A DNA stretch of 64,000 bases from Gilliamella apis (lineage in GTDB: Bacteria > Pseudomonadota > Gammaproteobacteria > Enterobacterales > Orbaceae), in assembly GCF_002142155.1 (NCBI RefSeq), contig NZ_NASD01000002.1:62001-126000 (forward strand). The letters run 5' to 3'. The position numbers were made by a program, and so were the translations under genes. Position 1 is the stretch's first letter. The number at the start of each line of letters is the position of its first letter. Positions 9,866-18,899 of this stretch are shown here, piece after piece. The notes below the pieces were generated by a model that was given only the letters and a program-made list of their open reading frames with translations, made no database searches and was not told the DNA's origin.

Positions 9866-11113
9866 GTGCAAACACAAGATCCGCAAATAGAAATCAAAGT
9901 TTCTAAACAAGCACTCATTTTTATTCTTGGTTTAATTTCAATGTTGATGCCATTATCCATTGATATGTATTTGCCAAGTATGCCAACTATTGCCGAAAAA
10001 TTTAATGTTGCCGACTCCACTGTACAATTAACGATAAGTTGTTATTTATTAGGATTTTCACTAGGCCAACTTTTATTTGGGCCCCTAACCGATAGCTATG
10101 GGCGACGAAAAGTTTTAACTTTTGGGCTAATTATCTTTATCATTGCTGCATTATGTTGTGGTCTAGCTGCCAATATAAATCAATTAATTACTGCCCGCTT
10201 TTTTCATGGCATAGCAGCATCAGCAACTACAATTGTCATTAATGCATTAATGAAAGATATTTATCGTGATCGTGATGAATTTTCAAAAATGATGTCTTTT
10301 GTCATGCTCATCTCCAATGTTGCCCCACTACTTGCACCAATTATTGGCGGTTTTATTCTATTCTGGTTTGACTGGCAAGCGAACTTCTATGTTCTTAGTT
10401 TAATGGCTATCATCTGCCTTGGATTGGTAACAATCAATATTCCTGAAACCTTAGCTAAATCGAAACGTGATAAATTCAGCATAATTAGAATTTTAAGTAA
10501 TTTCATTGCGTTATTTAGACATAGGCAAGTATTTACTTATATGATGATTGGCGCATTTTCTGGAGCAGGACTATTCTCATTTCTTAGTCTGGGGCCATTT
10601 GTTTATATTAATTTACATGGTGTTGCTTCAATCAATTTTGGTTATTACTTTGCTATAAATATTTTAGTTATGATATTTATGAACACCCTGAATAGCCGTC
10701 TGGTACGACGAGTTGGCTCGATAAAAATGATACAATTAGGATTATTAATTCAGTTTGTAATGACAATTGGTATGGCAATTACCAGTATATTTTACTTAGG
10801 ATTTTTCTTTTTAGTCATATTTATTGCTGGTTATATCGGTTGTATTTCAACCATAGGAGGGAATTGCATGGCGGTAATTCTTGATTGTTATTCTCATATC
10901 GCCGGAACCGCCTCCTCACTTGCAGGCACGATTCGCTTTGCTGTTGCCGGCGCTATTGGTGTTTTACTTTCTACACTCGTTTCAACACATACCACAACCT
11001 CGGTTACCAATAATTTAACTGAATGGTTAATGGTTGGTTCAATGGTGATCTGTAACTTCTTAGCCGTCGGTTTATTTTTGAGTGTTAGAAATATAACAAG
11101 GAAAAAAACATGA
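9866..11113 (+). CDS. bcr: Bcr/CflA-family MFS drug exporter
   Basis: The gene encodes a 415-residue major facilitator with about 12 membrane segments. It starts at GTG with AAAGGA eight bases upstream. Family signs are the N-terminal MLMPLSIDMYLPSMP segment with the conserved acidic residue in the first helix, and the MFS loop FGPLTDSYGRRKVL between helices 2 and 3. Bcr-type proteins are proton-driven exporters of bicyclomycin, sulfonamides, cysteine and dipeptides; the substrate here is not known. It overlaps yrdA by four bases (ATGA), which suggests co-transcription, although no functional tie is evident. Naming it bcr rather than a paralogue is the less certain part. Confidence 0.85.
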   Translation: MQTQDPQIEIKVSKQALIFILGLISMLMPLSIDMYLPSMPTIAEKFNVADSTVQLTISCYLLGFSLGQLLFGPLTDSYGRRKVLTFGLIIFIIAALCCGLAANINQLITARFFHGIAASATTIVINALMKDIYRDRDEFSKMMSFVMLISNVAPLLAPIIGGFILFWFDWQANFYVLSLMAIICLGLVTINIPETLAKSKRDKFSIIRILSNFIALFRHRQVFTYMMIGAFSGAGLFSFLSLGPFVYINLHGVASINFGYYFAINILVMIFMNTLNSRLVRRVGSIKMIQLGLLIQFVMTIGMAITSIFYLGFFFLVIFIAGYIGCISTIGGNCMAVILDCYSHIAGTASSLAGTIRFAVAGAIGVLLSTLVSTHTTTSVTNNLTEWLMVGSMVICNFLAVGLFLSVRNITRKKT

Positions 11114-11640
11114 TTTATCAATTAGGCAACTTAAAACCACAAATTAATCCAACTTGCTTTATTGCCAAATCTGCCGATATTATTGGTGATGTGGTTTTAG
11201 ATGAAAATGTATCTATCTGGTTTAATGCCGTTTTACGTGGCGATATCGCCAAGATACATGTTGGTAAAAATAGTAATGTCCAAGATAACACTACTATTCA
11301 TATTGAAACTGATGTCCCATGTATTATTGGTAAAAACGTGACTATTGGCCACAATGTCATTTTACATAGCTGTACAATCGAAGATAATGTTTTAATTGGT
11401 ATGGGCAGCACAATTTTAAATAATGCTAAAATTGCTAAAAATTGCTTGGTAGGTGCTAATTCACTAGTTACCCACAGCTTACCATATGAAGAAGGTTGTC
11501 TAATTATGGGATCTCCAGCTAAAATTATTCGTAAATTGACTGAGAAAGAAATTCTAGCCAACATTACAAATGCTCAACACTATGTATTAAATGCGCAAAG
11601 ATTTAATCAAACCATAATCGAATTGGATTCATATCAATAA
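11110..11640 (+). CDS. yrdA: Gamma-class carbonic anhydrase-like protein YrdA
   Basis: This 176-residue left-handed beta-helix protein is built of hexapeptide repeats (ENVSIWFNAVLRGDIAKIHVG, NVTIGHNVILHSCTIEDNVLIGMG). It has the three histidine metal ligands expected in this family: one in the TTIHIE stretch and two in the GHNVILH stretch. YrdA/PaaY-like proteins bind zinc but carbonic anhydrase activity is often weak or untested, so the reaction is uncertain. The start overlaps the upstream exporter gene by four bases. Length is close to E. coli YrdA (184). Confidence 0.9.
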   Translation: MIYQLGNLKPQINPTCFIAKSADIIGDVVLDENVSIWFNAVLRGDIAKIHVGKNSNVQDNTTIHIETDVPCIIGKNVTIGHNVILHSCTIEDNVLIGMGSTILNNAKIAKNCLVGANSLVTHSLPYEEGCLIMGSPAKIIRKLTEKEILANITNAQHYVLNAQRFNQTIIELDSYQ

Positions 11641-11730
11641 ATTATTTTTATCTCTCATCCACGCTATAAGTGGGTTTAATTTATGATAAAATAGGTAAAA
11701 TTTTAATTAAAATAGCTTTTAGGTACATGT

Positions 11731-14700
11731 TTGAAAAAATTTAAAATTACTAGAAGACAGATTGTTATTCAATTAATTCTATTAACATTAATAGGACTAT
11801 CTGTTTGTTTATTTTTATCACTTTTTACTTACAACCCATCAGATCCTGGTTGGTCACGTACTGCTTGGCATAATCCTATTAGCAATTTTGGCGGTTATAT
11901 TGGTGCATATGCTGCTGATATCGTATTTCAATTTTTTGGACTGATTGCTTTTAGTTTACCTATTATTATCATTTTCTTTTGTTTACAGTTAATGGGCTAT
12001 TTTTATCGTCATAGTAATGAACCAATTAACTATTTCAGTGTTTCATTTCGAATTATTGGTATATTAGCTTTTGTACTTAGTTGTTGTGGTTTTTTTACCC
12101 TTAATATTCGTGATCCGGAACAATTTCAAGCTGGTGGTTATCTAGGCTCAATCGTTATTGAAAGCTTGTTACCAGTTATGAGCAGCTTAGTAACCTCTTT
12201 AGCTTTACTGGCAACAACCTTAGCATGTGTTACATTACTAACTGGCTTTTCGTGGCTTTATCTATTTGAAAAAATCGGGGCGTTGGTTATGTTAATACTG
12301 TCACCAATAAAATGGTTATTTACACCAGATAAAGTGACACAATCAGTTGCGCAAAATCAAAATGATGAAGCATCTATAAAAGAAAAAGAACCACAGATTG
12401 ATTTACATCTTGATATGGATGACAGTAGCCAAAATAGTGTTGAACTAACCAATTTGGCTACGAATAATCAAGAATTAACCACCAAAATAGATACGGAAAA
12501 AGCCGAATCAACAATAGATCCGATTTCATTACAACATGATGAAAAATTCATAAAAACGGCAGCACAATTATTACAAACGATCGAAGCTAACACTGCAACT
12601 ACAGACGAAACTCATGATGTAACTGACAAAGCAGCCAAAAAAGACCTTGATCCTGACGCAATATTAGCGCGGATGGAAAATATTTTAAAAAATATGAATG
12701 ATGGTGATACAACTAATTCTACTAATTTGGCGGAATCTAATGACCAAATGGATAATCAAGAGATTATCCAACCGTTCGAAGAAGATAAGTACACAATTGC
12801 CGATGCACCAAGTAAACCATTATTTACTATGGAACATCATGAACCTGAAATAAATATAAATCATCCTACTTTTAATAGCGAGGGTGCGATTGAACCAAAT
12901 GTGATACAACCAGTTGAGGATGAAATATCACCAAGTATTACTCAAGAATATAATAATTATCAATTCAATGATATTCCAGACAACTTTGAAATACCTGAGG
13001 ATGTTGATATCTCACTTCTTAAACAAGAAAATCCTACTATTGATGATATTTATTTAAATGATGTTGATAACGAAGAAACGACACAAGCACTTACATCTTT
13101 AACTCAAACGGCAACAATTATCGATGAAGATGCCGAAGAAGATAATGAAGATGAGGGTGAAAGCCTAATTCATCCGTTATTACAACGTAATGATAAACCA
13201 TTACCCAAGCCAACTACTCCACTACCTTCGTTGAGTTTATTAACGCCACCACCAACAACAAGAATTGAGGTTGATCATGTTGCGTTAAATGCAATGGCAC
13301 AGCAAATTGAAAAAAGTTTATCAGATTATCGAGTAAAAGCTCGCGTTGTTGATTATTTACCAGGTCCTGTGATTACGCGTTTTGAAATTGAATTGGCTCC
13401 GGGTATTAAAGCTGCCAGAATATCAACACTGGATCGTGATTTAGCTCGTTCCTTATCTATGCCATCAGTAAGGGTTGTAGAAGTAATACCAGGTAAACCT
13501 TATGTCGGTATTGAATTACCTAATCAAAATCGCCAAACCGTTTATTTCAGAGAAGTATTAGATAGCCCACAATTCAAAAACGCTCAATCTCCACTTACGG
13601 TCGTTTTAGGAAAAGATATTGCTGGACAATCGGTGGTTGCTGATTTAGCAAAAATGCCTCACTTATTAGTCGCAGGAACTACAGGTTCAGGTAAATCAGT
13701 TGGTGTTAATGCCATGATATTAAGCATTTTATACAAATCACAACCGGAAGATGTTAGGTTCATCATGATCGACCCGAAAATGTTAGAACTGTCGATTTAT
13801 GAAGGAATACCTCATCTATTAACCCAAGTAGTAACTGATATGAAAGATGCGGCTAATGCGCTTAATTGGTGTGTTAATGAAATGGAGCGCCGCTATCGAT
13901 TAATGTCAGCTTTAGGCGTTCGTAACATTGCTGGTTTTAATGAGAAAATCAAGCTTGCGGAAGAGATGGGACGACCAATTCCAGATCCACTCTGGAAACC
14001 AACCGATAGTATGGATCTAGAAATGCCGACGCTTGAAAAACTTCCATATATTGTGGTTATGGTTGATGAATTTGCCGATTTAATTATGGCCGTTGGTAAA
14101 AAAGTAGAAGAGTTAATTGCTCGACTTGCCCAAAAAGCCCGAGCTGCAGGTATTCATTTGGTACTAGCTACCCAAAGACCTTCTGTTGATGTTATTACCG
14201 GTTTAATTAAAGCTAACATACCAACCCGTATTGCATTTACAGTTTCAAGTAAGATTGACTCACGAACCATTTTAGATCAAATGGGTGCAGAATCTCTGCT
14301 TGGTATGGGGGATATGCTCTATTTAGCGCCAAATAGCTCTATTCCTGTTCGTGTTCATGGCGCTTTTGTCCGTGATGAAGAAGTTCATGCCGTCGTTCAA
14401 GATTGGAAAGCGCGTGGTAAACCTAAATATATTGAAAATGTAACCGTCTCAACCGACGATAGTGAAAGTGGTAGCTTTGATACTATTGATGAAGAACTCG
14501 ATCCACTATTTGATCAAGTTGTTTCTTTCGTCATTGAAACACGTAGAGCATCAATATCCAGTGTCCAACGTAAATTCAGAATTGGTTATAACCGAGCCGC
14601 ACGAATTGTGGAACAAATGGAAATGGAAGGCATTATAAGTGCACCTGCCCATAATGGTAATCGAGAAGTACTTGCTCAAGCATCGCATAATAATTATTAA
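11731..14700 (+). CDS. ftsK: DNA translocase FtsK
   Basis: FtsK couples septation to chromosome segregation. The 989-residue protein has an N-terminal membrane domain (several helices within about residues 10-195), an acidic Asn/Asp/Glu-rich linker (about 200-500), and the hexameric motor. The motor includes Walker A GTTGSGKS at 649-656, Walker [13 protein letters not shown] and the [19 protein letters not shown] segment. The C-terminal winged-helix gamma domain ([26 protein letters not shown]) reads KOPS and contacts XerD. It is shorter than E. coli FtsK (1329) because of the linker. The start appears to be TTG with AGG ten bases upstream; the nearby ATG at 11727 is out of frame. Confidence 0.96.
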   Translation: MKKFKITRRQIVIQLILLTLIGLSVCLFLSLFTYNPSDPGWSRTAWHNPISNFGGYIGAYAADIVFQFFGLIAFSLPIIIIFFCLQLMGYFYRHSNEPINYFSVSFRIIGILAFVLSCCGFFTLNIRDPEQFQAGGYLGSIVIESLLPVMSSLVTSLALLATTLACVTLLTGFSWLYLFEKIGALVMLILSPIKWLFTPDKVTQSVAQNQNDEASIKEKEPQIDLHLDMDDSSQNSVELTNLATNNQELTTKIDTEKAESTIDPISLQHDEKFIKTAAQLLQTIEANTATTDETHDVTDKAAKKDLDPDAILARMENILKNMNDGDTTNSTNLAESNDQMDNQEIIQPFEEDKYTIADAPSKPLFTMEHHEPEININHPTFNSEGAIEPNVIQPVEDEISPSITQEYNNYQFNDIPDNFEIPEDVDISLLKQENPTIDDIYLNDVDNEETTQALTSLTQTATIIDEDAEEDNEDEGESLIHPLLQRNDKPLPKPTTPLPSLSLLTPPPTTRIEVDHVALNAMAQQIEKSLSDYRVKARVVDYLPGPVITRFEIELAPGIKAARISTLDRDLARSLSMPSVRVVEVIPGKPYVGIELPNQNRQTVYFREVLDSPQFKNAQSPLTVVLGKDIAGQSVVADLAKMPHLLVAGTTGSGKSVGVNAMILSILYKSQPEDVRFIMIDPKMLELSIYEGIPHLLTQVVTDMKDAANALNWCVNEMERRYRLMSALGVRNIAGFNEKIKLAEEMGRPIPDPLWKPTDSMDLEMPTLEKLPYIVVMVDEFADLIMAVGKKVEELIARLAQKARAAGIHLVLATQRPSVDVITGLIKANIPTRIAFTVSSKIDSRTILDQMGAESLLGMGDMLYLAPNSSIPVRVHGAFVRDEEVHAVVQDWKARGKPKYIENVTVSTDDSESGSFDTIDEELDPLFDQVVSFVIETRRASISSVQRKFRIGYNRAARIVEQMEMEGIISAPAHNGNREVLAQASHNNY

Positions 14701-14726
14701 TCTTAATTGTAAAGGCAGCCTATTCC

Positions 14727-15626
14727 ATGAGTAATTATTTAGCGCAAGTAATTAGCTTAGAATCGAAATTGATAAGTCACAATGTTTTGAGCTCACCGAC
14801 AATATTGGCGGTACAAGCGTTAATTAGAGAGATCTGCTTATCACCCAAACCTGGATTGGTTGATATGAACAATAATGGCGCACATCACGATATGAATTTT
14901 CAAACATTCATAACAAGTATTAACGCTATTTCAAATTGGTTTGAACGTTTCTATCAATATGGTAAACATAATGCCAACGTTGCAGCACCTGATTTTTTAG
15001 CAAATATTCGACCAATTGGCCTTGAATGTGAAACAGCGATGTTTAGTGCAACTAAACAGATTAATACTCATAAAGGTGGAATATTTGCCTTTGGTCTATT
15101 ACTAAGTGCCATTGGTAAATTAGAGCAACTTAAATTACAAACAACTATTCCGATGATCTGTAATGAAGTAGCCAATATTTGCCACGGTATGGTTAATAAC
15201 GAATTATCACAAAATAACCGCAGCCACTCAGTAGGAGAACGGCTTTTTAAGCAACATAATCTTACTGGTGCAAGAGGCGAAGCTGAATCAGGATATACAA
15301 CCGCACGTGAGATATCACTCCCAATTTATCAAGAAATGTTGAATAGTGGCTATAATGAAGAATCAGCCCTATTACAAGCAATGCTATACTTACTAACTTA
15401 CAATCAAGACACGAACTTAGTTTCTAGAGGAGGCTTGGCCGGATTAGAGTTCGTGCAAAATGAAGCAAGAAATTTAATCCAGCAAGGTGGCATTATGCAT
15501 CCAAATGGATTGGAAATGATTGCTAAGTTAGATGATGAACTGATAAAACGTCATTTAAGCCCTGGAGGCTCAGCCGATCTAATTGCCGTTACTTGGTTTT
15601 TATCTCATTATGCAGATCCAAATTAA
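14727..15626 (+). CDS. citG: Triphosphoribosyl-dephospho-CoA synthase CitG
   Basis: CitG makes 2'-(5''-triphosphoribosyl)-3'-dephospho-CoA from ATP and dephospho-CoA, the precursor of the citrate lyase prosthetic group later attached to CitD by CitX. The 299-residue product has the family blocks EICLSPKPGLVDMNNNGAHHDM, THKGGIFAFG, and GARGEAESGYTTAREISLPIY. The C-terminal LSPGGSADLIAVTWFL is also typical. It lies 26 bases after ftsK and about 9 kb from the rest of the cit genes (22513-29233), so it is probably transcribed with ftsK or from a local promoter. In many bacteria citG is fused or adjacent to citX. Confidence 0.93.
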   Translation: MSNYLAQVISLESKLISHNVLSSPTILAVQALIREICLSPKPGLVDMNNNGAHHDMNFQTFITSINAISNWFERFYQYGKHNANVAAPDFLANIRPIGLECETAMFSATKQINTHKGGIFAFGLLLSAIGKLEQLKLQTTIPMICNEVANICHGMVNNELSQNNRSHSVGERLFKQHNLTGARGEAESGYTTAREISLPIYQEMLNSGYNEESALLQAMLYLLTYNQDTNLVSRGGLAGLEFVQNEARNLIQQGGIMHPNGLEMIAKLDDELIKRHLSPGGSADLIAVTWFLSHYADPN

Positions 15627-15732
15627 CTCATTTAGCTTATAAAAGTTCTTACAAAAATTGATGGTTAAGCGGTAACCAATAAATTATTGATAAAAGCACC
15701 GTAACGATTGTCACATCGGCTAAAGCTAATCA

Positions 15733-16021
15733 TTCGAAGAGTTCAACTTCATCATCAACCATCCGGAGCTTTATCAACACTAATACGACCTAGTATATCT
15801 ACTTTAGCTTGCATACATAATATCCATAGAGGAAATTACCATGAAAGCCGATGAATTAACCATTGCGGTGATTTATAGTTATTATCATCACTTAAAGCAT
15901 AAAATGGTATTTGATGCACTCGGATAATTCGACAAATTTTTTCCCGTAATTCAAAAGGAACACCTAATCGACATAATAGTGCTGGTCCAACCATTAAACT
16001 AGAACAGATGATAACGGATGT
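15733..16021 (-). pseudogene. Decayed fragment resembling an HD-domain RNA-repair-type ATPase
   Basis: Between citG and the ABC binding-protein gene there is no intact gene, but the minus strand reads as protein. From 15994 to 15839 it gives 52 uninterrupted residues, including CRLGVPFELREKICRIIRVH and QIPFYALSDD. A TAA (15836-15838) interrupts it, then the same frame continues FPLWILCMQAKVDILGRISVDKAPD. After a frameshift near 15758 the neighbouring frame reads VDDEVELFE. From memory this resembles the C-terminal HD-domain region of AAA/polynucleotide-kinase proteins (pattern: GVPF.LRE.IC..IR.HQ.PF, then A.AD..GR). One stop and one frameshift mark it as broken, and the N-terminal part is missing. 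No other gene is visible in this 426-base gap. Confidence 0.55.
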
Positions 16022-16052
16022 TTATTTACCGCTGTTAGACCATTGATATTTA

Positions 16053-16874
16053 TTATTTAGGTGAATAATCAGCAGCAAAATAACGCTGACTAATTTGTGC
16101 TAGTTCACCACTACTAATAATTTTTTTGATAGCTTCATTGATATCTTTGGTTAATTGTTCACCTTTAGTACTTTTACTAATTAAAAGATAACTAAATGGT
16201 GAAGCAATACGATCTTCATCTTCCTTACTCAGTTCAATTATTTTTAAATTGAGATGATGTTCACTAATATATTGCGATAACATTACTTTATCAATTAGCT
16301 GAAAATCATATTGACCGCTTTCAACATGTTGCAAAACAGGTAATAAATCAGCTTCACTATAAACAATTTTGACAGGATTATTAGGATTTTGCTGATTATA
16401 GGTTTCTAAAGCTGTAGCATAGTTTAGTCCCGGTGATACTTCTGTAGATTTTCCATTAAGATCACTAAAACGATTGATATTATTATTATTTTTAGCTACT
16501 GCGATTACATATTGATTTTTAAAGATTGGATCGGAATAAAAATACTTCTCCTTACGTTTTTCATTCATTGCATAATTATTAGCACCAACTTGATACCTTT
16601 GAGAATCAAGTCCTGCAAGTACAGATGGAAATTCTGTAATTTCAAAATTAATTTCATATTGTGGTAGTTTGGCAAATATCGCTTTAACCACATCAATATC
16701 ATAACCCGTCAGCTCACCTTTATCATTGACTGTCGTAAAAGGACTTGGTGCACCTGATGTTGCAATAACGATTTTTTCTACTTTAGTGCTTTGGTTTTTT
16801 GCGTTTTGATTATCACATCCAATAAGTGATAAAACAGCCAAGATCAAAAAGCTATACCATTTTTTTAGATTCAT
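16053..16874 (-). CDS. Amino-acid-type ABC transporter substrate-binding lipoprotein
   Basis: This family-3 extracellular solute-binding protein has 273 residues. The N-terminus is a lipoprotein signal with the lipobox LSLIGC, Cys at residue 20, so it is anchored in the membrane facing the periplasm. The mature part begins with the typical KIVIATSGAPSPFTTVNDKGELTGYDIDVVKAIF pattern, read here over residues 34-67. It delivers a polar amino acid or related compound to the permease and ATPase encoded upstream at 18137-18877 and 17382-18140. It is the last gene of the minus-strand operon, separated from the others by the GNAT gene. Relatives include cystine and S-containing amino-acid binding proteins; ligand specificity cannot be read here. 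Confidence 0.88.
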   Translation of the reverse strand: MNLKKWYSFLILAVLSLIGCDNQNAKNQSTKVEKIVIATSGAPSPFTTVNDKGELTGYDIDVVKAIFAKLPQYEINFEITEFPSVLAGLDSQRYQVGANNYAMNEKRKEKYFYSDPIFKNQYVIAVAKNNNNINRFSDLNGKSTEVSPGLNYATALETYNQQNPNNPVKIVYSEADLLPVLQHVESGQYDFQLIDKVMLSQYISEHHLNLKIIELSKEDEDRIASPFSYLLISKSTKGEQLTKDINEAIKKIISSGELAQISQRYFAADYSPK

Positions 16875-16937
16875 AACGCCGATCCTCTGTAGTTAAAAAT
16901 TAGTTAATATTATTAAAATGCTAGTCAATTAGGCTAT

Positions 16938-17363
16938 CTAAATGAATCCCATTTCTTTCATTTGCTGCCGATGATCTGTTTGATATATGGCCATACCAGT
17001 TTTCATTAAATCAAAACCTAAGTTCTTATAAAATTCAACCGTTTGAGGATGTGTATAAAGAATAATATTACAATCCTTTACTTGTTCGATAAGCTTATCG
17101 ACAATTAGCCTACCATATTGCTGACCATGTAAGTGTTTTGCCAAAGCAATGTTATAAATCGCTGCCTGACAAATTCCATCTGATAGTGCTCTACCCACCC
17201 CCACCACATGATTATTCTCCAATAAAAAAACTACCGCATAGCTTCTTTTAAAGACTTGTTCTTGAGTTATCGCATCGAACGAACTTAGGCCATAAAATGC
17301 CAGTAAATCAGCAACTTCTTGCCAATTAATATCATCACAATGTTGTTGAATAATAATCCCCAT
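16938..17363 (-). CDS. GNAT-family N-acetyltransferase
   Basis: This small GNAT acetyltransferase has 141 residues. The acetyl-CoA-binding motif A region reads IALAKHLHGQQYGRLIVDKL (about residues 72-91), followed by the C-terminal YTHPQTVEFYKNLGFDL typical of GNAT motif B. It is inserted between the ATPase and binding-protein genes of an amino-acid ABC importer, 18 bases after the ATPase stop. Acetyltransferases in such operons, for example in the B. subtilis ytmI-tcyJKLMN region, acetylate imported S-modified cysteines; that parallel is an inference here. The true acceptor is unknown. Confidence 0.85.
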   Translation of the reverse strand: MGIIIQQHCDDINWQEVADLLAFYGLSSFDAITQEQVFKRSYAVVFLLENNHVVGVGRALSDGICQAAIYNIALAKHLHGQQYGRLIVDKLIEQVKDCNIILYTHPQTVEFYKNLGFDLMKTGMAIYQTDHRQQMKEMGFI

Positions 17364-17381
17364 TAGTACCTCATTTACTGA

Positions 17382-18140
17382 TTAAATCTCATAATCCATT
17401 TGCATTGCTGAATAATATCTAGATAAAAAATCTTTTGTTCTTTGATGAACAGGATTTAAAAAAACTTGTTTAGGCGATCCATCTTCAATAATTTGCCCTT
17501 TATCTAAGAACAAAACTCGGCTGGCTATATCATGCACAAAACTCATTTCATGAGAGACTAATATCATCGTAATACCCGATTTTGCCGCCATTTTTATGGT
17601 TGCCAATACTTCGCCGACTAACTCAGGATCTAATGCAGAGGTAGGTTCATCAAGTAATAAGACCTTAGGGTTCATGGCTAACGCTCTAGCAATAGCAACC
17701 CTTTGTTGTTGACCACCTGATAGTTGTTTTGGATAGTGGTTTACTCTATCAGCAAGACCAACTTCAACTAGTTTGTCGTAAGCAATTTTTTCAGCTTTCT
17801 CTCGAGAGTATTTTTTTACAATCAGTAACCCTTCCATAACATTTTCTAAAGCATTCTTTTGTGGGAAAAGATTGAATTGTTGAAAAACCATCGCTGTTTG
17901 TTGACGAAATTTAACAATTTGATCTCGTTTAGACTTATTAACATCAAACGACATGTTATCAATAGTGATATTACCAGCTTGAGGTTTTTCCAATAAATTT
18001 AAACAACGTAACAGTGTCGATTTTCCTGCTCCCGATGCGCCAATAATTGCAACGATTTCATGTGGTTTAATAGCAAAATTAATTTGATTTAAAATGCAAT
18101 TACTATGAAAAGATAAAGTGAGATTATTAACATGAATCAT
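17382..18140 (-). CDS. Polar amino-acid ABC transporter ATP-binding protein
   Basis: The product is a 252-residue ABC ATPase of the polar amino-acid uptake class. Walker A is IGASGAGKSTLLRC, the signature LSGGQQQRVAIARAL, Walker B VLLLDEPTSALDPE, and the switch is LVSHEMSFV. The chosen ATG overlaps the permease stop by four bases (ATGA) and has GAGGG eight bases upstream; an ATG two codons earlier (18146) is too close to that site. It couples ATP hydrolysis to import with the permease at 18137-18877 and the lipoprotein at 16053-16874. Confidence 0.92.
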   Translation of the reverse strand: MIHVNNLTLSFHSNCILNQINFAIKPHEIVAIIGASGAGKSTLLRCLNLLEKPQAGNITIDNMSFDVNKSKRDQIVKFRQQTAMVFQQFNLFPQKNALENVMEGLLIVKKYSREKAEKIAYDKLVEVGLADRVNHYPKQLSGGQQQRVAIARALAMNPKVLLLDEPTSALDPELVGEVLATIKMAAKSGITMILVSHEMSFVHDIASRVLFLDKGQIIEDGSPKQVFLNPVHQRTKDFLSRYYSAMQMDYEI

Positions 18141-18877
18141 AGCCATTTCCCTCTTCGGTAACTTGGAGTATTTTTATCTTCACTTATCGTTAATCGGTTC
18201 TCTAAATATTTGACTAATAATTCAATTAATATGGTTAACGCCCAATAAATTAGAGCCAGTGAAATATAAACTTCAAAATAACGATAGCTATGACCAGCTA
18301 AAGTTTTACCTCTACCAGTCATTTCAGTTACCGAACAAACAAACGCCAGTGAAGTTCCTTTTAGTAATCCGATTAAAGTATTACCTAAGTTAGGCAGTGC
18401 GACTATAAATGCTTCAGGAATAACAATACGACGTAAAACTTGACTATATGTCATACCTAACGATTGTGCAGCTTCGATTTGCCCCTTATTTACAGATTGT
18501 AATGCGGCACGAATTGTTTCAGAGTTATAAGCTGCTTCATTAAAAGAAAAGGCAATCAATACAAACAATATTGCCGGAAGCCCATTAATATTAAAATCTG
18601 TATCAAAAAAGTAATTAACATAACGTAATAAAATTGGTAGGCCATAAAAACTCAAATAAAGCTGTACCAATAATGGTGTTCCTCTTATAAATGAAACAAA
18701 TACCGCTGCTATTTGCGTTAAGACAGGTATTTTATTCATTTTAATTATTGCAATAACTAGACCTAATATTACGCCAAGTAACATCGAAAAGATGGTGATA
18801 AAGAGTGTTACTGGCAAATAAGCCAGTAACGTCGGTATTTGGGTGAAAATCAATCCAAAATCAATAATATTTGGCAT
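18137..18877 (-). CDS. Polar amino-acid ABC transporter permease
   Basis: This HisM/GlnP-type inner-membrane permease has 246 residues from the chosen ATG (MPNIIDFGLIF). An open frame continues upstream to 18949 but runs into the preceding gene and has no family match. It has about five hydrophobic segments, the family segment FVSFIRGTPLLVQLYLSFYG and the EAA loop region EAAQSLGMTYSQVLRRIVIPEA that docks on the ATPase. It starts 22 bases after the reductase gene and overlaps the ATPase gene, so all are one operon. Similar permeases (YecS/TcyB type) carry cystine and S-containing amino acids, but other polar amino acids are equally possible. Confidence 0.91.
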   Translation of the reverse strand: MPNIIDFGLIFTQIPTLLAYLPVTLFITIFSMLLGVILGLVIAIIKMNKIPVLTQIAAVFVSFIRGTPLLVQLYLSFYGLPILLRYVNYFFDTDFNINGLPAILFVLIAFSFNEAAYNSETIRAALQSVNKGQIEAAQSLGMTYSQVLRRIVIPEAFIVALPNLGNTLIGLLKGTSLAFVCSVTEMTGRGKTLAGHSYRYFEVYISLALIYWALTILIELLVKYLENRLTISEDKNTPSYRRGKWL

Positions 18878-18899
18878 CTGTATTATCCCAATATTTAAA

